A program made the position numbers and the translations under genes. The notes beneath the pieces were generated by a model, which ran no database searches, was not told the DNA's origin, and saw only the letters and a list, made by a program, of their open reading frames with translations. From assembly GCF_003606285.1 (NCBI RefSeq), contig NZ_CP028884.1, positions 186,001 to 250,000 on the forward strand: DNA of 64,000 nucleotides, given 5' to 3'. This DNA is from Borrelia turcica IST7. Lineage in GTDB: Bacteria > Spirochaetota > Spirochaetia > Borreliales > Borreliaceae. The number at the start of each line of letters is the position of its first letter. Positions within the stretch are counted from its first letter, which is position 1. Shown here one piece after another: positions 36,785-44,336 of the stretch.

Positions 36785-37834
36785 ATGATAAAAAATCTTA
36801 AATCCCAAATTCAAAAACTAAACTTAGAAAGAGACAAAAAATTAACTGAGCTTGGTAAAACTCTTAAAAATAACAATGTAATAGAGCTGAAACAATTGGC
36901 CTCTTATACTTCTTTAAAATTAATTGAAAAAGAATTAACTCAACTTAGAACAAATTTAAGCAAAGCAGAAGACAATGAAAATAAATTAAAAGAATTATAT
37001 AAAAATCTTAAAGACTGTAAAGTCAATCAAAAAAATATTATTAAAGCTTACAAAAATAAACTTATAAAGATTGTGGAAGCATTAATAAATCATTATCCAA
37101 AAAATTTACAATCAATTGTAGAATACAAACTGGACTTTACTAAATCAATGCTTGAAAAGCATGAATATAAAACAACCGAAATAACAAGCCCAAATGAAAA
37201 TCCCAATTTCATTAAGAAGTTTATTACAAATACTATACTAACCATAAAGGATATCCTAAATAAAATAAATATAGGAAAAGTAGCAAAAGAATTTGAGAAA
37301 AAAATATTAAGAGAACATTTATCTACAGAAAACTTAGAAAATTTAGTCAATGATTTTATAGAGAATAAAGAGTTAAGTAAAGAGCTAATTGAAGAATTTA
37401 GATTAATGAACGAATCTCAAGCAAATTTAATAACAATAAACGACACCATAAAAGAAACAAAAAATAAAAGCATAAAAGATAAAATAAATAACAAAAATAA
37501 AATAGAAAATAAAATTAGCATTGTTGAAACAAATAAAGAGAATGTTTTAAAAAAAATAGCCGAAGAATTTATTGAAATGACAAAGACAGAAAAAGGATTA
37601 AGTAAAACCGGAGCAATTAATTCTTTATTACAACAAATAGAAAATTTAAATCAACAAATACTCAAACTAAATGAAGAAATAGCAAAAACAATTAAAACAG
37701 ATGAAATAGCAACAATAAAAGCAAAAATGCAACAACTCATAAAAAACAAAGAATCAATTGAAAATAAATTAAATAAACTAAATTCAAAAATAGAAATCAT
37801 ACAAAATGAAATTGATGAACTTGACAATAAATAA
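36785..37834 (+). CDS. coiled-coil protein, unknown function (BB0212-like)
   Basis: 349 residues from ATG 36785; a TTG two codons upstream is an alternative start. The protein is rich in Lys, Glu, Asn, Ile and Leu in heptad-like order along most of its length (KNLKSQIQKLNLERDKKLTE; QQIENLNQQILKLNEEIAK; NKLNSKIEIIQNEIDELDNK), with no signal peptide or membrane helix. It looks like a cytoplasmic coiled coil interrupted by a helical middle region (about 90-215). It follows mutL by 20 bases and precedes the CAU tRNA. No function assigned. Confidence 0.78.
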   Translation: MIKNLKSQIQKLNLERDKKLTELGKTLKNNNVIELKQLASYTSLKLIEKELTQLRTNLSKAEDNENKLKELYKNLKDCKVNQKNIIKAYKNKLIKIVEALINHYPKNLQSIVEYKLDFTKSMLEKHEYKTTEITSPNENPNFIKKFITNTILTIKDILNKINIGKVAKEFEKKILREHLSTENLENLVNDFIENKELSKELIEEFRLMNESQANLITINDTIKETKNKSIKDKINNKNKIENKISIVETNKENVLKKIAEEFIEMTKTEKGLSKTGAINSLLQQIENLNQQILKLNEEIAKTIKTDEIATIKAKMQQLIKNKESIENKLNKLNSKIEIIQNEIDELDNK

Positions 37835-37908
37835 AAAATAAATATAATGACTTAAAGTATGGAAAAGCAGTGGAAAACTATGTTTAATTCTTTTAGCTAG
37901 TCCTTTTA

Positions 37909-37982
37909 GGGCCCATAGCTCAGTTGGTTAGAGCACCCGACTCATAATCGGTAGGTCCCAGGTTCAAGTCCTGGTGGGCCCA
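37909..37982 (+). tRNA. tRNA with CAU anticodon (elongator Met or Ile2)
   Basis: Acceptor arm GGGCCCA (37909-37915) pairs with TGGGCCC (37975-37981), the D-arm is GCTCAGTTGGTTAGAGC, the anticodon CAT is at 37943-37945 in loop CTCATAA, the T-arm is CCAGG/CCTGG and the discriminator is A (37982). It lacks initiator features: the 1:72 pair is G-C and there are no three G-C pairs in the anticodon stem. C4-G69 and C5-G68 match the pairs that favour lysidine synthetase TilS in E. coli tRNA-Ile2, so Ile2 is at least as likely as Met. Confidence 0.93.
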
Positions 37983-38636
37983 TTAATTTAGTTTAAAAAA
38001 TAGGTTAGAATTTTTTCCAATATAATAAAATCCCATATAATTATCCAAGTTGTCGTCTGTTTGAATACTGGTTATATCTTCAATATTAGTAACTTCATCT
38101 GAAAAATTAATCTCATCTTTGGATGCCTTCATCAAATAAACTTTATTGCCACTTATTTCATTTAACTTAGACATATCCCTATGTTTATACACATAATCAT
38201 ACAATAAAGCTAATTCTTCTCTTGATAAATTTAAATTTATGACAATGTCTTTATTATATATTCTCATACCAGTATCAAAAAGATGTACTTGCGCTACAAA
38301 ACTCTCAAAAGTTTTATCTGCAAAATTAAACATCAAATCTTTACAATAAAGAATATCTTTGCCAAGAGTAGAATCAAAGAAAGAGGAAGCATACTTATCC
38401 TTAGTAACCTCAATAAATTCCCTACTATCTATGTTCTCAACAACAAACTTAGTTATATCCTTAGAATTTAAAACTCTAATAGCAAAATCAAAAGACATAA
38501 AATAATCAAAATTATCCTTATTGAAATAATAATTAATGACATAATCGAGTTCTTTTATCTCAGGATAGCTTATTTCACAAGAACAGAAAATAACAAAAAA
38601 TAACAGAACTATTTTAGTCTTTAACTCTTTCAGCAT
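37983..38636 (-). CDS. putative lipoprotein, unknown function (BB0213-like)
   Basis: 217 residues from ATG 38636, chosen because AAAGGA lies just upstream and because it gives a lipoprotein-like N-terminus (LKELKTKIVLLFFVIFCSC, lipidation Cys about residue 20). A start at 38678 would bury the signal and lengthen the efp overlap. The mature part is alpha/beta (ELDYVINYYFNKDNFDYFMS; INLNLSREELALLYDYVYKH) without a known domain. It overlaps the 3' end of efp by 23 bases, and its stop codon lies immediately beside the tRNA on the other strand. Confidence 0.72.
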   Translation of the reverse strand: MLKELKTKIVLLFFVIFCSCEISYPEIKELDYVINYYFNKDNFDYFMSFDFAIRVLNSKDITKFVVENIDSREFIEVTKDKYASSFFDSTLGKDILYCKDLMFNFADKTFESFVAQVHLFDTGMRIYNKDIVINLNLSREELALLYDYVYKHRDMSKLNEISGNKVYLMKASKDEINFSDEVTNIEDITSIQTDDNLDNYMGFYYIGKNSNLFFKLN

Positions 38637-39192
38637 ATTCCTTTGTTTCAGAATTAACCAAAATTTTATCTCCAACATTAATAAAAATAGGTGCTTTTAC
38701 TATAAAACCTGTGTGAAGAGTAACATTCTTCATAGCATTAGTTACAGTATCACTCTTAACGGCAACCTCAGCATCTACCACTTCAAATGCAATTTTGGGT
38801 GGCAACTTAATGTCAATAACTTCATCTTCCCATTTAACAAGAGAATATACTTCTGCTTCTTGTAAAAAGAGAACCTTATCCTCAAGATTTGAAACCTCTC
38901 TTAAATTAACACTAAATTGATCATAAGTTTCCAAATCCATAAAAATAAGATTTTCACCTTCCCTATAAAGATACTGAGATCTTACTTCTAAAACTTCAAT
39001 TTCTTCTGCTGTATCTGCCCCTTTTAATGTTTCCTTGATAACAGATTTATTTTTCAAGTTTTTAAGTTTCAGTCTTACAATAGACCCTCCCCTACCTGTT
39101 TTCGAAAATTCTCGTTCAAGAACAATATGCGGCATACCTTTAAAAAGCAAAAAACTCCCCTTTTCAATTTCTCCAGACTTAATTGTACTCAT
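38614..39192 (-). CDS. efp: elongation factor P
   Basis: 192 residues with the three-barrel EF-P layout: the KOW-like N-domain (STIKSGEIEKGSFLLFKGMP), the OB domain (YLYREGENLIFMDLETYDQF) and the C-terminal OB domain (TLHTGFIVKAPIFINVGDKI). EF-P rescues ribosomes stalled at polyproline. The tip residue is Arg34 (KTGRGGS), where E. coli has the beta-lysylated Lys34. The rest of the loop looks like the Lys type (G-x-G). No EF-P-modifying enzyme gene is next to it. Confidence 0.95.
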   Translation of the reverse strand: MSTIKSGEIEKGSFLLFKGMPHIVLEREFSKTGRGGSIVRLKLKNLKNKSVIKETLKGADTAEEIEVLEVRSQYLYREGENLIFMDLETYDQFSVNLREVSNLEDKVLFLQEAEVYSLVKWEDEVIDIKLPPKIAFEVVDAEVAVKSDTVTNAMKNVTLHTGFIVKAPIFINVGDKILVNSETKEYAERVKD

Positions 39193-39259
39193 CTAATACC
39201 TCATCAATTTCTAATGTGCATAATAATTTATATCAAAAAACCAAAATATTTACTATTTG

Positions 39260-39287
39260 TTGACTTATCTAAAATTAATGATATTAT
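39260..39287 (+). promoter_or_regulatory. promoter for pstS
   Basis: TTGACT (39260-39265), a 16-base spacer and TATTAT (39282-39287), followed by a leader of about 20 bases containing AAAGGAG before the ATG at 39314. No repeated Pho-box-like elements are visible. Confidence 0.5.
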
Positions 39288-39313
39288 ATATAGTCGTAAA
39301 AGGAGTGAATTTA

Positions 39314-40159
39314 ATGAGAAATATTAAGGTATCCTTTATTATTTCATTATTCTTTTTATTTATGAGTTGTACAAACAATAGCAATGAAAATATTATTCCT
39401 GTTGGTGGCTCTACCACTGCTACCTCTATTATGGATGAAATAATCTTAAGCTACAAAAAAGCAAACGATAAAATTAAAGTAACTTATGATGCTCAAGGAA
39501 GTAGTGTTGGCATTAAAGGATTGTTTGACGGCATTTACAAAATGGCAATCTCATCAAGGGATGCTACTGAGGAAGAAATAGCTAGGGGAGCTAAAGTCAC
39601 AGTAATTGCTTATGATGCTTTAATATTTATAACAAGTCCTGATGTTAAGATTACAAATATTGCAGAGTCTGATTTGGCAAACATACTTAATGGAAATATT
39701 GAAAACTGGAAACAAGTTGGGGGACCTGATGCTAAGATTAACTTCATAAACAGAGATTCATCATCTGGGTCATATTCATCTGTTAAAGAATTAGTTCTTG
39801 AGAAAATATTAAAAAATCCCGAAGAAGCTCAATTTAGACAAGATAGTATCGTGGTAAAATCTAATGGGGAGGTGATTGAAAAGGTGAGTCTTACTCCACA
39901 CTCAATTGGTTATGTTAGTTTTGGATATGCAAGAAATTCTATGGAGAAGGGTCTAAATACGCTTTCAATCAATACCATATATCCTACAAAAGAAACAATA
40001 ATGCAGAATAAATACAATATAAAAAGAAGTTTAATTGCAATCACAACTAGTATTTCGGAGAATAAAAATACAATTAACTTTATTGAATTTATGCTAGGTC
40101 CAAATGGTCAAGATATTGTTGAAGAACAAGGGTTCATTGGCATTGCAAATACAACTTAG
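39314..40159 (+). CDS. pstS: phosphate ABC transporter substrate-binding lipoprotein PstS
   Basis: 281 residues from ATG 39314, chosen for its AAAGGAG ribosome binding site and because it starts the lipoprotein signal (RNIKVSFIISLFFLFMSC, lipidation Cys about residue 19). Phosphate-binding motifs are present: VGGSTTATSIMDE, AISSRDATEEE, the NGNIENWKQVGGPDAKINFI region, RDSSSGSYSS and HSIGYVSFGYA. It captures phosphate in the periplasm for PstCA. It is followed by an 8-bp hairpin and then pstC, the usual arrangement that makes more binding protein than permease. Confidence 0.95.
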   Translation: MRNIKVSFIISLFFLFMSCTNNSNENIIPVGGSTTATSIMDEIILSYKKANDKIKVTYDAQGSSVGIKGLFDGIYKMAISSRDATEEEIARGAKVTVIAYDALIFITSPDVKITNIAESDLANILNGNIENWKQVGGPDAKINFINRDSSSGSYSSVKELVLEKILKNPEEAQFRQDSIVVKSNGEVIEKVSLTPHSIGYVSFGYARNSMEKGLNTLSINTIYPTKETIMQNKYNIKRSLIAITTSISENKNTINFIEFMLGPNGQDIVEEQGFIGIANTT

Positions 40160-40209
40160 GCATAACTAAACAGTGATATGATAAACTTAACTAAGGCTTT
40201 TGGTAGATA

Positions 40210-40228
40210 AGAATTTTAATAAAATTCT
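40210..40228 (+). terminator. hairpin in the pstS-pstC gap
   Basis: AGAATTTT (40210-40217), loop AAT, AAAATTCT (40221-40228): a perfect 8-bp stem. No U-run follows, so it is more likely a 3'-end-stabilising or processing element than a strong terminator. Confidence 0.4.
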
Positions 40229-40248
40229 ATGAGGAATTCTTGTAAAGA

Positions 40249-41157
40249 ATGGCATTAAATTTAAAGACAAAAAGAAATATTGTTAGCTTAGGGTTTAAAT
40301 GCTTTATTTTTACATCCGCAACAATTAGCGCTTTATCCATATTATTGTTGATTTTATTTATTGTTAACAATGGGATTGCACCTTTTCTTCACAATAGAAT
40401 TAAAATTTCCAATTTTCTATTCAGCACCAACTGGGATCCTACCAGTAATATACAAAAGTCTTATGGAATCTTATCATTCATTATAAATTCTGCACTAACA
40501 ACACTTTTTTCTGTCTTGATTGCATTACCAATTGGACTTGGATTTGCAATTTATCTTTTTGAAAAAGCTAAAGGGATTTATCAAAAAATATTACAAACTA
40601 TCATAGAACTACTAGCAGGAATTCCAAGTGTAGTATATGGCTTTTTTGGAAGTACATTTATAGCCACACTCATAAAGAACACATTCAAAAGAGAAGACAA
40701 TTTAGGATATAATCTAATAAGCTCAGCAATAGTCTTAAGCATAATGATACTTCCAACAATAATTAGTGTCTCATACACAGCTCTTAAAGCTGTTCCTAAA
40801 TCATATAAACTAGCCTCTCTTGCTCTAGCAGCAACAGACTGGCAAACAATATACAAAGTAATGATTCCTTCCGCTGGAAGAGGAATCCTAGCAGGAGTAA
40901 TACTAGCTGTTGGCAGAGCCATTGGTGAAACAATTGCAGTTTTAATGGTTGGTGGAGGTTCCCCTTTATTTGTAAAAAACATATTCTCACCTATTAGAAC
41001 TCTTACAATAAATATTGCAATAGATATGGGATATGCATCCGGAACTCACAGAGAAGCTTTATTCTCAACAGCTCTGGTTTTGTTACTATCAGTAATCATT
41101 ACAAATTCAATTAAGTATTTTATCCTTTCTTCTTCTAAAAGGCTAAAAATCAAGTGA
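40249..41157 (+). CDS. pstC: phosphate ABC transporter permease PstC
   Basis: 302 residues with about six membrane helices (first at about 18-44). The periplasmic segment is FLFSTNWDPTSNIQKSYGIL, and the ABC-permease EAA loop is KAVPKSYKLASLALAATDWQ followed by RAIGETIAVLMVGGG. It pairs with PstA to form the phosphate channel in the inner membrane. The ribosome binding site (GAGGA, 40231) is rather far from the ATG. The stop overlaps pstA by 4 bases. Confidence 0.94.
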   Translation: MALNLKTKRNIVSLGFKCFIFTSATISALSILLLILFIVNNGIAPFLHNRIKISNFLFSTNWDPTSNIQKSYGILSFIINSALTTLFSVLIALPIGLGFAIYLFEKAKGIYQKILQTIIELLAGIPSVVYGFFGSTFIATLIKNTFKREDNLGYNLISSAIVLSIMILPTIISVSYTALKAVPKSYKLASLALAATDWQTIYKVMIPSAGRGILAGVILAVGRAIGETIAVLMVGGGSPLFVKNIFSPIRTLTINIAIDMGYASGTHREALFSTALVLLLSVIITNSIKYFILSSSKRLKIK

Positions 41158-42695
41158 ATACAGTTCAAATAAACAAACTGTTAAATAAAATATCATTTTT
41201 CATAATAAAATTAATCTCTTATGCTCTAATAGCACTATTAATCTTTTTAATATCTTATATATTATACAATTCACTATTCTTTTTCTCTAAAAAACAAACA
41301 TTATTTTTAAATGAAACAAAACATTTTCTACCATTAACACTTAAGAACAAAACAATAAAAATTGCCTTTATTATAAATAAAAGCATTAAAATAGATGAAC
41401 TTACCACTAAAGACATATATAACATATACAATAACAAAATCTCACATTGGGGCAGTATATCCGATCAAGTTACAGATATAGCTCCCATTGCAAGTTCAAA
41501 ATCAAATTTATCTAGTAAAGCTATATTAACAACTTTTATACAGAATAATGAATTTAATAACAGATATATAAAAGTAGAAGAATCGACTGAAGAGATGATA
41601 CAAACTGTCAATAAAACTGCGGGCGCTATTGGCTATCTAACAAAAGAAGAACTTGAAAAATTGAATTTTAAAAAATATTCGGAAGTTAAATCCATAAAAA
41701 TCAAATCTATGTCCATTTTAGTAGGAAAAAAAACACTACAAAAGAGTGAAAATGAAATTATCAATACTCTAAGCCTAGAAATGACAGAAAAACTACTCAT
41801 AGGCAAGAAAAAATGGAATGATTTAATCTTTAAAAATATCAACTCAAATGTTATAAAATACTCAACTTATAATCCTAATGCAATAAAAGAAGTAGAAGAA
41901 CAAGAAGGCACAATTGCCGTTGTACCTTGGCACTCTTTTTATAAAAGTGATGCACCCTTTCTTAAGCTATACTACACAAAAAAAAGCATGCCTTTAAACC
42001 TAAATTTCATATTATCTACCCCAAGAAATTCTGGTGCATACGGAGGTATTTCTTATTTAATCCTTAATACCTTTCATGTAATATTATTAACAGCAATAAT
42101 TTCAATTTCAATAGGAATTGGCACAGGAATAATGCTTGCAGAATACACTTCAAATAAAATATTTTACAAAACAATATCTATGAGCGTTGACATTTTATCA
42201 TCAATTCCTGCAATCATTTTTGGACTATTTGGACTCATGTTTTTTGTTCCAATTCTTGGAATGGGGATACTCTCTGGCGCCATAACAAGTTCTTTAATGA
42301 TACTACCAATGATTATTAAAACAACCGAAGAAGCATTTAAATCAATCCCTAAATCATATAAATACGCTTCCTTTGCTCTGGGTGCAAACAAAACAGAAAC
42401 TATACTTAAAATTCTACTGCCCGCCTCTAGCCCAGGTATCTTAACAGGAATAGTTCTTGCAATAGGGCGTGCGCTTGGCGAGACAGCCGTACTTCTATTT
42501 ACAATGGGAACAAATTTAGGTCTTGCAGGAAGCCTAAATGAGCCTGCAAGAAGTTTAACCGTACATTTATTGTTATTATTTCAAGAAGGACATCTAGATA
42601 AAGGTTTTGGAACGGCATCAATACTTATCATAATGATACTTTTAATAAACTTGATATCAAAATTTCTAATCAATAAATTATATAGGATTAAATAA
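41154..42695 (+). CDS. pstA: phosphate ABC transporter permease PstA with inserted PstS-like domain
   Basis: 513 residues, against roughly 280-300 for ordinary PstA. Helix 1 is at about 17-44. Residues about 50-278 are extra and periplasmic and resemble PstS: LTTKDIYNIYNNKISHWGSI (83-102) and TAGAIGYLTKEE (155-166) match the substrate-binding fold seen in the neighbouring PstS. A second, shorter copy follows (MTEKLLIGKKKWNDLI, EGTIAVVPWHSFY). From about 280 the normal PstA core resumes (FILSTPRNSGAYGGISYLIL), with the EAA loop KSIPKSYKYASFALGANKTE and RALGETAVLLFTMGTN. It overlaps pstC by 4 bases; pstB follows directly. Confidence 0.9.
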   Translation: MNTVQINKLLNKISFFIIKLISYALIALLIFLISYILYNSLFFFSKKQTLFLNETKHFLPLTLKNKTIKIAFIINKSIKIDELTTKDIYNIYNNKISHWGSISDQVTDIAPIASSKSNLSSKAILTTFIQNNEFNNRYIKVEESTEEMIQTVNKTAGAIGYLTKEELEKLNFKKYSEVKSIKIKSMSILVGKKTLQKSENEIINTLSLEMTEKLLIGKKKWNDLIFKNINSNVIKYSTYNPNAIKEVEEQEGTIAVVPWHSFYKSDAPFLKLYYTKKSMPLNLNFILSTPRNSGAYGGISYLILNTFHVILLTAIISISIGIGTGIMLAEYTSNKIFYKTISMSVDILSSIPAIIFGLFGLMFFVPILGMGILSGAITSSLMILPMIIKTTEEAFKSIPKSYKYASFALGANKTETILKILLPASSPGILTGIVLAIGRALGETAVLLFTMGTNLGLAGSLNEPARSLTVHLLLLFQEGHLDKGFGTASILIIMILLINLISKFLINKLYRIK

Positions 42696-43460
42696 ATGAG
42701 TGAAGATAAAGCAATCATTAAAACAGAAAACTTAAACTTATTTTATACAGACTTTAAAGCATTAAATAACATTAATATATCCATACTAAGAAATAGCATT
42801 ACAGCTTTAATAGGCCCATCGGGTTGTGGAAAATCAACATTCCTTAGAACACTTAACAGAATGAATGACCTTGTGGAAGGTGTGAAAATAGAGGGGAAAG
42901 TAATATATGAAGGTAAAAGCATTTACTCAAATAATTTCGATGTTCTTGAACTTAGAAGAAAAATTGGAATGGTGTTCCAAACTCCAAATCCATTTTTAAT
43001 GTCTGTTTATGACAATATAAGTTATGGACCCAAAATTCACGGCATTAAAGACAAAAAAAAGCTTGATGAAGTAGTTGAAAAATCTTTAATAAAATCTGCA
43101 CTTTGGAATGAAGTAAAAGATAAGCTTAATAGAAATGCGCTAAGTCTTTCAGGAGGACAGCAACAAAGACTTTGCATTGCAAGAACTCTTGCAATTGAAC
43201 CAAATGTAATATTAATGGACGAACCTACTTCAGCTCTTGACCCAATATCAACAGGAAAAATTGAAGAGTTAATAATCAATTTAAAAGAAAGCTATACTAT
43301 CATAATAGTTACTCATAACATGCAACAAGCTGGAAGAATATCTGACCGAACTGCATTCTTCCTTAACGGATATATTGAAGAAGAAAGCCCAACAGATGAA
43401 TTATTCTTCAATCCTAAAAATATTAAGACCGAAGAATATATCACTGGTAAATTTGGTTAA
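42696..43460 (+). CDS. pstB: phosphate ABC transporter ATP-binding protein PstB
   Basis: 254 residues. Walker A is [19 protein letters not shown], the Q-loop is [19 protein letters not shown], the signature is [18 protein letters not shown], Walker B is [13 protein letters not shown] and the switch His is in [14 protein letters not shown], all diagnostic of PstB. It powers phosphate uptake through PstCA. It begins immediately after pstA. No phoU gene follows in this window; the convergent ZIP transporter gene ends at the very next base. Confidence 0.97.
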   Translation: MSEDKAIIKTENLNLFYTDFKALNNINISILRNSITALIGPSGCGKSTFLRTLNRMNDLVEGVKIEGKVIYEGKSIYSNNFDVLELRRKIGMVFQTPNPFLMSVYDNISYGPKIHGIKDKKKLDEVVEKSLIKSALWNEVKDKLNRNALSLSGGQQQRLCIARTLAIEPNVILMDEPTSALDPISTGKIEELIINLKESYTIIIVTHNMQQAGRISDRTAFFLNGYIEEESPTDELFFNPKNIKTEEYITGKFG

Positions 43461-44282
43461 TTAGCCCAAAGAAACATCAAGGAACATCATTAAAGTAAAC
43501 CCAATAATTCCAAATATGGTTGGCACTTTACTATCAATATCCTTTCTTTTAGATTCAGGTATTAATTGCTCAATTGAGACATAAATCATTGCGCCTGCAG
43601 AAAAAGATAAAGCAAAGGGTAAAATTCTAGTAAAAGTATAAACTGCATAAGCTCCTAAAACCCCTCCAAAAATTTCTACCAAACCTGACATCTGTCCATA
43701 ATTAAAACATTTCCACAAAGGAACATGACCTCGTCTTAAAGGCAAAGAAATCGCTGCACCTTCTGGCATATTTTGAATACCAATTCCTAATGTAAGAATC
43801 ATAGCTCCAACCAAAGTATGTATATCAGGAGTAGAAACTAAAGCTCCAAAAGCAACACCAACAGCAAGCCCTTCTGGGAAATTATGTAAAGTAACAGCCG
43901 TAAAAAGCAAAAAATCCTTCTTACCATGTCTTGTTAAATCTTCATCAATAAATGTGAGCTTATCAAGATCTGGCACAAACACATCCACAGCATATATAAA
44001 AAAAGCCCCTAATAGGAATCCAAAAACAGCTGGCATCCATGGAGTATAACCAAGCTCTTCAGCTCTCTCTATTGCAGGCTGAATAAGCGAGAAAAAACTA
44101 GCAGCAATCATAATACCTGCTGAAAATCCAAGCATAGCATCCATTATTTTATTATTTACTCTTCTGAAAAAAAAGACAGCAGCAGCTCCAAAGGCTGTAG
44201 TAAACCAAGTAAAAGTAGAACCTAAAAATCCCAAAAAAACAGGATGTAGCGTTAATAAATATTCCCCAAAATGTTCAAACAT
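43461..44282 (-). CDS. gufA: ZIP-family metal transporter (GufA type)
   Basis: 273 residues with about eight membrane helices. The metal-binding helices are LHNFPEGLAVGVAFGAL and GIGIQNMPEGAAISLPL, the ZIP HNxPEG and QNxPEG signatures; GAMIYVSIEQLIPES is the conserved late helix. It probably imports Zn, Mn or a related divalent metal across the inner membrane; manganese matters in Borrelia, which uses little iron. AGGAGG precedes the ATG. It is tail to tail with pstB. Confidence 0.9.
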   Translation of the reverse strand: MFEHFGEYLLTLHPVFLGFLGSTFTWFTTAFGAAAVFFFRRVNNKIMDAMLGFSAGIMIAASFFSLIQPAIERAEELGYTPWMPAVFGFLLGAFFIYAVDVFVPDLDKLTFIDEDLTRHGKKDFLLFTAVTLHNFPEGLAVGVAFGALVSTPDIHTLVGAMILTLGIGIQNMPEGAAISLPLRRGHVPLWKCFNYGQMSGLVEIFGGVLGAYAVYTFTRILPFALSFSAGAMIYVSIEQLIPESKRKDIDSKVPTIFGIIGFTLMMFLDVSLG

Positions 44283-44336
44283 AAAGTATCCTCCTAAATT
44301 TTATTAATTATCAATCGATTAATTACCATTTATTAT

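Noticed and set aside
39257-39313. Upstream TTG start for pstS giving 19 more residues
   Set aside because: It lies inside the promoter, has no ribosome binding site, and would bury the lipoprotein signal that starts at ATG 39314.
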